Shown: positions 6,229-13,272 of the stretch, piece by piece
Layout: each line of letters opens with the position of its first letter
Numbering within the stretch: the stretch's first letter is position 1
Assembly: GCA_024641365.1 (NCBI GenBank)
Contig: JAHEDF010000050.1
Span: forward strand, 1 to 13,272
Source: Planctomycetota bacterium
GTDB taxonomy: Bacteria; Planctomycetota; UBA11346
DNA: 13,272 bases
Direction of reading: 5' to 3'
Notes under the pieces: generated by a model
Databases searched by the model: none
The model's input: the letters and a program-made list of their open reading frames with translations, nothing else
What the model was told of the DNA's origin: nothing
Made by a program: the position numbers and the translations under genes

Positions 6229-7833
6229 ATGCGACGATCACCAATGCTGTTAGCGTGTTTCTGCTTTTCCGTTTCACTTGCCTGTGCAGCAGAATCTAGC
6301 AAACGTCCTAATATTGTATTTGCTTTTGCGGATGACTGGGGCCGCTATGCCAGTATTTATGCAACACTCAAAGCGGGCACTCCGAATGATATTATTAAAA
6401 CACCGCACATAGATCGCGTCGCCAAAGAAGGCGTGTTGTTTACTAATGCGTTTGTAAATGCGCCATCGTGTACGCCGTGCCGTAGCTCATTATTATCGGG
6501 ACAGTATTTTTGGCGAACTGGCATGGGTGCGATTTTATTAGGAGCAACCTGGGACCCGGCAATACCGAGCTATCCATTATTGTTGAAAGACAAAGGTTAT
6601 CACATTGGTTTTACTTATAAAGTTTGGAGCCCGGGGTCGCCGAAAGATGCACCATATGGTGGAAAAGATTTTGCTTATGCCAAACGCGGAGGAGCGGTAA
6701 ATAATTTCTCGCAAACTGTATCAAAAGCAAACGATGTTGAAGGGGAGAAGAAAAAAGTATTGGCACAAGTGCGTGGTAATTTTGCAGACTTTTTAGATGC
6801 ACGACCACAAGGGGCTCCATTTTGTTATTGGTTTGGTCCAACCAATACGCATCGTTCGTGGACCAAAGGATCAGGTAAAAAAATATGGGGAATAGAGCCG
6901 GATAGTTTAAAGGGGAAATTAGAGGCTGGCATGCCTGATTACCCAGAAATTCGCGAAGACTTTGCCGATTACTTAGGTGAAGCTCAGGCATTTGATGCGT
7001 CAGTCGGGGAAATATTGGCTGAATTAGAAGCGCGTGGCGAAATCGAAAATACCTTAGTCGTTATTAGTGGTGATCATGGCGTCCCGGGATTTCCACGCGG
7101 AAAATGTAATCTGTACGACCTTGGTACCTCAGTTAGTTTAATGGTTCGTTGGCCGGGAAAAATTCCTCCAGGACGTGTTGTTACTGATTTTGTCTGTTTA
7201 CCAGATTTATGTCCGACATTTTTAGAGGCCGCAGGTGAACAACCATTGCCAATTATGACTGGTCGTAGTCTCATGCCAGTGCTGACATCTACTGCCAGTG
7301 GCCGCGTCGATGCAACGCGTGATCATGTAATCGTTGGACGTGAACGTCATGTGGATAATGCGCGACCTGGAAATTTACCCTATCCACAACGCGCAATTCG
7401 TACGGATAAATATCTCTATATTCGTAATTTTGAAGCGGACCGTTGGCCAATGGGTATTGCTCCCGGTTTTGGTGGTACAGGAGATATGCCATCTGCCCAA
7501 GAAATTGGAAAAAATACTCGTATTGTATTTGGTGATTTAGATGCAAGCCCAGCAAAAAGTTTTTTGCTCTATAATTTAGACAAGCCAGATGTTGCGGCAT
7601 TTGTTAATATGACATTAGGATTACGTCCCGCCGAAGAATTATTTGATTTAGAAAAAGACCCTCAGCAATTAGTCAATGTTGCTACCGCTGCCCCATATGC
7701 GGCTATAAAAGCAGAATTATCAGAGCGATTGATGACCGTGTTGCGTGAAACTCGTGATCCACGGGTAGTTGGCAATCCGGTGCCGTTCGAAGCGGCCCCT
7801 TTTGCTAGTCAACAACCAATTACGGGTAAATAA
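6229..7833 (+). CDS. Exported sulfatase (alkaline phosphatase superfamily, Cys-type)
   Basis: A type I sulfatase that hydrolyses sulfate esters or sulfamates, probably on polysaccharides such as those of algae or host glycans, in the periplasm or outside the cell. The N-terminus from the ATG at 6229 (M-R-R-S-P-M-L-L-A..., cleavage near A-C-A-A) is a clean signal peptide. AGGGG lies 5 bases before this ATG, while the in-frame GTG at 6190 has no ribosome site, so I prefer 6229. Landmarks: '[11 protein letters not shown]' (metal-binding D-D); C81-T-P-C-R85, where C81 becomes formylglycine; 'G-D282-H283-G' (metal-binding pair); K292 in 'R-G-K-C-N-L-Y-D'; 'V-R-W-P-G-K'; and a C-terminal '[15 protein letters not shown]' motif typical of heparan-type and N-sulfoglucosamine sulfatases. 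At 534 residues it has normal length. The substrate cannot be told. No formylglycine-generating enzyme is in the window; it must be encoded elsewhere. The gene appears to be a single unit. Confidence 0.93.
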   Translation: MRRSPMLLACFCFSVSLACAAESSKRPNIVFAFADDWGRYASIYATLKAGTPNDIIKTPHIDRVAKEGVLFTNAFVNAPSCTPCRSSLLSGQYFWRTGMGAILLGATWDPAIPSYPLLLKDKGYHIGFTYKVWSPGSPKDAPYGGKDFAYAKRGGAVNNFSQTVSKANDVEGEKKKVLAQVRGNFADFLDARPQGAPFCYWFGPTNTHRSWTKGSGKKIWGIEPDSLKGKLEAGMPDYPEIREDFADYLGEAQAFDASVGEILAELEARGEIENTLVVISGDHGVPGFPRGKCNLYDLGTSVSLMVRWPGKIPPGRVVTDFVCLPDLCPTFLEAAGEQPLPIMTGRSLMPVLTSTASGRVDATRDHVIVGRERHVDNARPGNLPYPQRAIRTDKYLYIRNFEADRWPMGIAPGFGGTGDMPSAQEIGKNTRIVFGDLDASPAKSFLLYNLDKPDVAAFVNMTLGLRPAEELFDLEKDPQQLVNVATAAPYAAIKAELSERLMTVLRETRDPRVVGNPVPFEAAPFASQQPITGK

Positions 7834-7919
7834 CAACGTAAAATGCATGTTGTGGCAGTACGCAAGTGCAGCCTTGTTCACTGCGCTGACGGCTTACCGT
7901 TCCCTGCGGGAGGGCGTCT

Positions 7920-9257
7920 GTGGCCTATCAAGCAAGTTTCAGTAGCGCATATCATCTCATCATGTCTGTGGTAGCTGATGAAGCGCCTGTATTAGACGAT
8001 CAATGGTTTGAATCGCTGTGGTTCGATTCTATTTGGTTAAATATTGGCGTCATCTTAAGTATTGCGTTTATTATTCAATTGTTGGTGCGCTACGTTGCCT
8101 TTCCAATCATGGGAATGGCTACACAACGTAGTAAAGCATGGTGGGATGACATTTTCCATGATGCAGGCGTGTTGCATCGTGTCGGTTGGTTAGTGCCGTT
8201 AATTTTTGTGCATTTCACTATTACCCTCGTGCCCAAATTAGATGATCGCATAGATGATCTGATAAAACGAGTGACATTAGCATTAATGGTCATTGCGGTA
8301 GTTTCTACTATTAGCGCAACGACAAAAGCTTTTAATAGCATTTACGTAAAAGCATTACCTGAAGTAAGTCGCCGTCGGCCAATCAAAGGGTTTCTTCAGG
8401 TTGTCACCTTAATTTCTTATATAATTGGCGCGCTTTTATTTATTGCCTTCTTATTAGATAAATCGCCATGGTTATTAATGTCTGGCTTAGGTGCTATGAC
8501 AGCAGTGCTGTTATTAGTTTTCCGCGATACAATATTATCCTTTGTCGCGGGCGTGCAATTAACCGTTAATGGATTGGCACAAGTTGGTGATTGGATTGAA
8601 ATGCCACAGTTTGGTGCCGATGGCGACGTTATTGATATTTCATTAAATGTCGTGCAAGTGCAAAACTGGGACAAAACAATTACCGCGATTCCAGCACATC
8701 GCTTTTTAGAACATAGTTTCAAGAATTGGCGTGGCATGAGTGAATCAGGGGGGCGTCGTATTGCTCGCTCAATAGACTTAGATGTTAATTCAATTCGTTT
8801 TGTTGATGACGAGCTGCGTACACATTTGTCTTCCTTGCAATTGTTACAACCCTATTTAACGCAGCGAACCGAAGAAATAGAGAAATGGAATAAAGAACAC
8901 AATATTGATACGTCCGTTCCTGGGAATGGTCGACGCATGACGAATGTGGGTTGTTTTCGTGCGTACGTGATTGCATTTCTTAAGAATCATGGGGAAATAA
9001 GAAAAGACATGACCTTATTAGTGCGTCAACAAGCGCCTGGACCAACTGGTTTACCACTGCAAGTCTATGTATTTACCAATACGACGGTGTGGGGAGAATA
9101 CGAACGTATTCAGGGTGATATTTTTGATCATCTCTATGCCATATTGCCATATTTCCAATTACGTTCATTTCAGCATCCGAGCGGCAATGATGTGCGTGGA
9201 ATGAACATGGTAACATCAAATGCTGCCGTTGCGGCTTCGACGACGCATCAGGAATAA
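7920..9257 (+). CDS. ybdG: YbdG-type mechanosensitive channel (MscS family)
   Basis: An inner-membrane channel opened by membrane tension, protecting against osmotic downshock; 445 residues, close to E. coli YbdG (415), a miniconductance MscM channel. Five membrane segments lie at about 38-62, 87-106, 116-135, 158-181 and 185-211; the last, with 'L-V-F-R-D-T-I-L-S-F-V-A-G', is the pore helix. Next comes the MscS beta domain with 'G-D-W-I-E-M-P' and N249-W-D-K-T-I-T-A-I-P, then 'F-K-N-W-R-G-M-S-E-S-G-G-R-R-I', the YbdG-type signature. The C-terminal domain contains the YbdG insertion, 'R-Q-x-x-P-G-P-T-G-L-P-L' and 'F-D-H-L-Y-A-I-L-P-Y-F'. GTG start with GGGAGGG 5 bases before it, preferred over the ATG at 7962 that has none. 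It ends 2 bases before addB, so it is probably co-transcribed with the repair genes. No obvious functional link is known. Confidence 0.9.
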   Translation: MAYQASFSSAYHLIMSVVADEAPVLDDQWFESLWFDSIWLNIGVILSIAFIIQLLVRYVAFPIMGMATQRSKAWWDDIFHDAGVLHRVGWLVPLIFVHFTITLVPKLDDRIDDLIKRVTLALMVIAVVSTISATTKAFNSIYVKALPEVSRRRPIKGFLQVVTLISYIIGALLFIAFLLDKSPWLLMSGLGAMTAVLLLVFRDTILSFVAGVQLTVNGLAQVGDWIEMPQFGADGDVIDISLNVVQVQNWDKTITAIPAHRFLEHSFKNWRGMSESGGRRIARSIDLDVNSIRFVDDELRTHLSSLQLLQPYLTQRTEEIEKWNKEHNIDTSVPGNGRRMTNVGCFRAYVIAFLKNHGEIRKDMTLLVRQQAPGPTGLPLQVYVFTNTTVWGEYERIQGDIFDHLYAILPYFQLRSFQHPSGNDVRGMNMVTSNAAVAASTTHQE

Positions 9258-9259
9258 AT

Positions 9260-12031
9260 ATGCCCATCACCCTGATCGCTGGACCGCATCAAAGTGGTAA
9301 ATCATGGCGACTCTGGCAAAAATTATGGGCTGAAAAAACAGGGACCGCTGTATTAGTGCGTCCGCAAGCAGGCATACATGGCGATTTATTACGTCAGATG
9401 CATGCGTGGGGCGGTTCTGGATTATTGCCATCGGTGTGGTCATTTAACGATTTAATTGAACGCAGTGCCTTTACGACGGAAACGTTACCACTTGCCTGTT
9501 CCCCTGGTTGGGCAACGCATGTTGTGCGAGCTTATGCTAAAAGCGAATTACGCAGCGTGTGGTCAGCGGTTGGTGGTTACCGTGCCAGCGGCAAAGAATT
9601 AGCCGATATTTGTTTACGTTTAGATGCACATGGCATTACCGAAGCAGATTTCTCTTTGGTAGAACGCGCATTGCGTGAAAAAGGTAAAAAAGACTTATTA
9701 TTGCAATGGTACGATGTACAAAAGTCCTTGCGTCATTTAGAAAAAGTAGCAAAGGGGAATGATTATCTTTTGCCAGGTGCTCGCCTGCGACAATTAGCGC
9801 AAAGTGGTGTGAATATTCTTAAAGAAGCAATTTATATTGACGATTTCCAAACGTTTTCACCAGCAGAGTTGGAATTTTTAAAAGCGGTGGGATCGAATCG
9901 ACGTGTGATAATTTCCGCTATTGACGACGGTCGACTTGGAAAAGGTGTTTCGTTGGCAGACCGTATTCGCTCAGCTATGCCGGATTTAGAGGAGGAGCGC
10001 TTACCGCATATTTATCCAAGCGCTCCACAAGCACCCGCATTGCACCAAGTCATAGCAGGTATTTTAGATGAATCGCATCGACTCGATGCAACACCTGTCG
10101 ATAATTATCACTATCGTGACGCAATGCATGCAGGCCGAGCAATTGCTGCATGGCTGCGCCGACATGGTACAGCGCCAGCACACGCACTTGTTGTCGTGCG
10201 TGTTGCGGATGCATCAGCGCTCGTGTTAGCGGATTCTTTGATCGCCGCTGAAGTACCCGTGCGCGGAAATTTCCATGTCCCATTTTTATCGACGACGGCA
10301 GGCGGCATTTTTAATGCATTAGCCACGTATTGCCGATCACCGAATTGGGGACATTTTATTGGATTACTTGAACGATTAAGTAATGAAGAACCGCCAGTAA
10401 TTCGACTGGCCGATATTAATGGCCCATGGGCACGCCTGCCAATTATAGAAGGTTTTAAGCGACTTGATGAATTAGTCGCACAAGGAATCACGGGTAATTG
10501 GGCATGGCAAGAGCCACAACAAAAAGAACGTCCGTGGTTAAAAGCGACACAAATATGGCTGCAAGATTGGCATGAGCGTTTACAAGTTACCGGCACTTGG
10601 TGGGAACAACTACAATTATTAAGCGCACAATTAGATATCAGCGATGGACAAAGTGGTGTCCTACGAACATTACAAGAATTAGATGTAATTCATCCGATTA
10701 GCGGCGAAGACTTAGATGATATTTTGCAAGCAGCGCAAGTTGAAGTGGTGCGTGATGGCGGTCCTGGCTCACTGGAAATAACCGACGCGATTCGTGGACG
10801 TACCATGCCTCGTCCGGTAGTATTTATTCATGATTTGGAACATGGTCGTTGGCCCAGTCAGCCAACTGGCGGTGCGTTATTACCGCTCGATGAGCGACGA
10901 TTATTGAGCGCTTTATTAGACCGCGATATTTTTGATGAAGCAGGTCGCGCCAGCGGGGAAATGGCGGCATTTCTTGCGGTTGTTGCACGTGCTACCCAAA
11001 CCGTGGTCTTTGGTATTCCGTGTGGCGAACGCGAGGCAAATGCGTGGCTTGGAACTTTGTGTGATCAATTGCAGTGGGATTTAGAAGCATTACGAGCTCA
11101 AGTTGCTTATGAAGCTGTGCCAGGTGCGCCACTTGGTAAGCACGATGCACAAGGGGCGCATGAACGAGCACTGTGGTCAACGACACCGAGCAATCCACAT
11201 TTTACTTTTCGCGTACCACCAACCCAGGTTGATAAATTAGGCATTAAAGTCTCGGGATTAAGCGCCGTATTTAAGGATAGTTTTGCCTTAGTCTGTGATC
11301 GTTTATGTCTGTCAGAACCACTGCAAGATCGTGAATTAATGGAAGAGGGGAATGAACTGCATAAATTGTTAGAAGAATTAATTAAGCAGCCACCATCAGC
11401 ATGGGTCTCAGTATTAGAACAATTATTAGAAAAGTGGATCAAAAACGCTGAAGATGCACTTACTCAAGCAGAACGCCGTCGTTTAGCGAAACGAGTAAAA
11501 GGTGTAATTGAATTGGAGGCGTTGGCAGTCGCAGACGTTACAGAATTTGATGCAGAAAAAATAATAACCGTACCAATTCCCATTCCAATGCAAACAACGT
11601 TGACATTGCGGGGTAAAATTGATCGTATTGATCATTTATTAGATGGTAGCGTGCGATTAATTGATTATAAACGCGGTGCGATTAGTGACCAAGCTGCACA
11701 TTTAGCACAAGGCACGGATGGACAATTACTGGGTTATTTATTAGCCGCAAAAGCAGAACAACTAGATCCATCGGGCGCATATTATTTGTCATTGCGAGCG
11801 GGAACGCGAGCTGGTTGGGGTACTATTCCGACACCAGGTGGAAAATCGACCAGTAAAATGGGAATCGAATTATCGACCTTAGAAGAAGCCGCACATAGTT
11901 TAGGACAATGCATTGCGGATTTAGCTGCAGGTACGGCAATCGCAGATCCAGCAGGACGCAGTGCAAGCGATTATGCGCCGATTGCACGACTCGATGAACA
12001 GCGCCTCCATACCGGGGAGGACGCTGAATGA
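9260..12031 (+). CDS. addB: AddB-like subunit: PD-(D/E)XK nuclease and helicase-like protein
   Basis: Part of the AddAB (RexAB) helicase-nuclease, which processes double-strand DNA ends for RecA-dependent repair. 923 residues, shorter than Bacillus AddB (about 1,160). Residues 1-60 carry a P-loop, G8-P-H-Q-S-G-K14-S15. A non-canonical helicase-like region follows to about 650, with 'Y-I-D-D-F-Q-T-F-S-P-A-E' near 193-204 at the place of Walker B. The C-terminal nuclease runs from about 665 to 900: E-E-G697-N-E-L-H701 is the first motif, then G-K-I-D788-R-I-D and I-D802-Y803-K804 make the acidic-D-Lys centre, with a Q-x-x-x-Y motif after it (Q...L-L-G-Y-L-L). The C-terminal cysteines of the Fe-S form of AddB are absent. 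SD-like CAGGA lies 7 bases before the ATG. The stop overlaps the addA start (ATGA), so production of the two subunits is coupled. The order addB-addA is standard. Confidence 0.85.
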   Translation: MPITLIAGPHQSGKSWRLWQKLWAEKTGTAVLVRPQAGIHGDLLRQMHAWGGSGLLPSVWSFNDLIERSAFTTETLPLACSPGWATHVVRAYAKSELRSVWSAVGGYRASGKELADICLRLDAHGITEADFSLVERALREKGKKDLLLQWYDVQKSLRHLEKVAKGNDYLLPGARLRQLAQSGVNILKEAIYIDDFQTFSPAELEFLKAVGSNRRVIISAIDDGRLGKGVSLADRIRSAMPDLEEERLPHIYPSAPQAPALHQVIAGILDESHRLDATPVDNYHYRDAMHAGRAIAAWLRRHGTAPAHALVVVRVADASALVLADSLIAAEVPVRGNFHVPFLSTTAGGIFNALATYCRSPNWGHFIGLLERLSNEEPPVIRLADINGPWARLPIIEGFKRLDELVAQGITGNWAWQEPQQKERPWLKATQIWLQDWHERLQVTGTWWEQLQLLSAQLDISDGQSGVLRTLQELDVIHPISGEDLDDILQAAQVEVVRDGGPGSLEITDAIRGRTMPRPVVFIHDLEHGRWPSQPTGGALLPLDERRLLSALLDRDIFDEAGRASGEMAAFLAVVARATQTVVFGIPCGEREANAWLGTLCDQLQWDLEALRAQVAYEAVPGAPLGKHDAQGAHERALWSTTPSNPHFTFRVPPTQVDKLGIKVSGLSAVFKDSFALVCDRLCLSEPLQDRELMEEGNELHKLLEELIKQPPSAWVSVLEQLLEKWIKNAEDALTQAERRRLAKRVKGVIELEALAVADVTEFDAEKIITVPIPIPMQTTLTLRGKIDRIDHLLDGSVRLIDYKRGAISDQAAHLAQGTDGQLLGYLLAAKAEQLDPSGAYYLSLRAGTRAGWGTIPTPGGKSTSKMGIELSTLEEAAHSLGQCIADLAAGTAIADPAGRSASDYAPIARLDEQRLHTGEDAE

Positions 12032-13272
12032 GCATTCCAGCATGGCGTAAATTTACTGACGAACAAAAACGTGCGGCATTTTTAGTTGACCGTCCAGTCT
12101 TGGCCGCTGCTGGTGCTGGCGCGGGTAAAACCGCAGTCATGGCTGTCCGTTATGTGTCGTGTTTGTTAAGTGTATGTGATGAAAAGTATTTATTACCTGA
12201 TCGCATTTTGGCAGTCTCGTTTACACGTGAAGCAGCGGGTAATTTACGGGCACGTATTGAACGCACTTTACGTTTGGTTTTACGTGTGGGGAGTTTCCCG
12301 CAATTTGTCGAAGGTGAAGGTTTTCAAGAAGAAGCACTATCCTCAGCGCAGATGGAACATTTACGAAAGTGCTTAGAAAGACTACCACATGCTCCCATCG
12401 CGACGGTGGATGCCTTATGTTTACAATGGGTCGCTGAACATGCTGCGTTACTTGGACGTGATCCAGATGTTCACCCACCAGAAGAATTAACCTGGGAACA
12501 AGTTCGTGAACAAGCATGGCAACAATTATGTGCAGAAGAATTAGGGCATCCGCACAGTGATTTAGTGCGCGTGGTTGACGCCTATGGCGTGCATGCCGTG
12601 CAACGCCTGGTGCAACGCCTTGGTGACCAAGCTGCAGCATTGCCGATGCAAAAAATTGCAGCTTTAACTGGCGATGCCGTCGCGTTGGTTTGTGAACGTC
12701 GCGCGCCCGTTTTGGAGGCATTAGCAGATGCGGTTGCTGATGCGCAAGCTTTACCAGCCAAAGGAAAAGTGCTGGATAAATTACGCGCTGAATCCGCTGC
12801 GCCACCCAGCGAACAGACACGATTCTGTTCATGGTTAAATACCCTGAGCGACGTATCGCTGGTGGGTGTACGTGATGATGCCATCAAAGAAATGATTGGC
12901 ACCATTCAAGATTTAGTTGATTTACCAAATCAGCGTGAAGACGGAAAACGCCCTGGTCCGGCTACGCGGCGACAATTTGCCAGTTTAGCAGGACTTGGTT
13001 ATTTTAATGACGCATGTGAACAGGAATTGCAACAGCGTGCGGTTAGTTTTGCTCGTTTAGCTGCCAGTTGGTTAAGGCATTTAGGGACATGCGCAGAGGA
13101 GGCGCACTTATCAGGGTTTGCCGCAATTGAGGCGCAAGCATTGACGTTATTAGAAATGCCAGCAATGCGTAAACGATTAGGTACGCGTTATCGTCATATT
13201 TTATTAGATGAGGCGCAAGATCTTAATCGTTTACAGGGTCGTTTAATTGAAGCGTTACAAGCCGGTGGTGGA
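12028..13272 (+). CDS. addA: AddA-like UvrD/RecB-type helicase, N-terminal part, cut by window end
   Basis: A superfamily 1 helicase, ATP-driven translocase of the AddAB end-processing complex. The frame is open for all 415 codons to the window end, so the 3' part, with the rest of the helicase and any C-terminal nuclease, is not seen. ATG at 12028 overlaps the addB stop (ATGA) with GGGGAGG 7 bases before it. Landmarks: Q motif near 'F-T-D-E-Q-K-R-A'; Walker A A-G29-A-G-A-G-K34-T35; motif Ia 'L-A-V-S-F-T-R-E-A-A-G-N-L-R-A-R-I' (about 61-77); motif Ib-like 'A-T-V-D-A-L-C' (about 127-133), where RecB/AddA proteins usually have a His at the D; and Walker B D394-E395-A-Q-D398. The region about 140-370 is the 1B-type insertion, rich in Ala, Leu and Gln. 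It could be another UvrD-type subunit, but the AddB-like neighbour argues for AddA. Confidence 0.9.
   Translation, partial: MSIPAWRKFTDEQKRAAFLVDRPVLAAAGAGAGKTAVMAVRYVSCLLSVCDEKYLLPDRILAVSFTREAAGNLRARIERTLRLVLRVGSFPQFVEGEGFQEEALSSAQMEHLRKCLERLPHAPIATVDALCLQWVAEHAALLGRDPDVHPPEELTWEQVREQAWQQLCAEELGHPHSDLVRVVDAYGVHAVQRLVQRLGDQAAALPMQKIAALTGDAVALVCERRAPVLEALADAVADAQALPAKGKVLDKLRAESAAPPSEQTRFCSWLNTLSDVSLVGVRDDAIKEMIGTIQDLVDLPNQREDGKRPGPATRRQFASLAGLGYFNDACEQELQQRAVSFARLAASWLRHLGTCAEEAHLSGFAAIEAQALTLLEMPAMRKRLGTRYRHILLDEAQDLNRLQGRLIEALQAGGG

Noticed and set aside
7289..7600. Minus-strand frame within the sulfatase gene
   Set aside because: Lies fully inside a sulfatase with intact motifs; composition is that of a reverse-strand shadow.
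7855..7914. GCAGT...ACTGC and CCCT...AGGG inverted repeats between the sulfatase and channel genes, considered as a terminator
   Set aside because: Stems of 4-5 bp, no T run; the GGGAGGG is better explained as the ribosome site of the channel gene.
10111..10596. 161-codon minus-strand frame within addB
   Set aside because: Shadow frame rich in Ser, Cys and Arg, without a ribosome site, inside a well-supported gene.
12221..12832. 203-codon minus-strand frame within addA
   Set aside because: His/Arg/Val-rich shadow; the plus strand encodes the helicase with clear motifs Ia and Ib over the same bases.

Overview
The window looks like a chromosomal segment of a moderately AT-rich, Gram-negative bacterium, most likely from the PVC group (Planctomycetota, Verrucomicrobiota, Lentisphaerota). 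This is inference. It rests on a secreted Cys-type sulfatase, a secreted TlpA-type thioredoxin with a TPR-like tail, a GbsR-type regulator next to a DUF2071-like gene, and an AddAB pair instead of RecBCD. Codon use favours TTA for Leu and is broadly similar across the window. I see no rRNA, tRNA, CRISPR array, insertion sequence or phage gene.

Layout. (1) 4-597: C-terminal part of an uncharacterised protein. (2) 801-2699, plus strand: a small self-contained unit of a GbsR/MarR-type regulator, a four-helix membrane protein and a DUF2071-like protein. A perfect 38-bp palindrome covers the regulator's start codon, and an imperfect copy with the same arms and spacing lies before the membrane-protein gene, so auto- and operon control by the regulator is likely. 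(3) 2779-3819, minus strand: exported TlpA-like thioredoxin with a helical repeat tail, ending at a clear intrinsic terminator. (4) 3820-4374: divergent intergenic region with short inverted repeats and an amber-interrupted reading frame. (5) 4375-5996: a pyridoxal-phosphate decarboxylase of the histidine decarboxylase family, translationally coupled (ATGA overlap) to a tandem ACT-domain protein. This suggests an amino-acid decarboxylase with a dedicated amino-acid-sensing partner. (6) 6229-7833: exported sulfatase. (7) 7920-13272: a YbdG-type mechanosensitive channel, addB and addA, with a 2-nt gap and then an ATGA overlap; addA runs off the window end.

The two most interesting parts are the palindrome-controlled regulator/membrane/DUF2071 unit and the decarboxylase-ACT pair. 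AddB also lacks the cysteine cluster expected for the Fe-S form of the family. No wholly new multi-gene defence or mobile system is evident.
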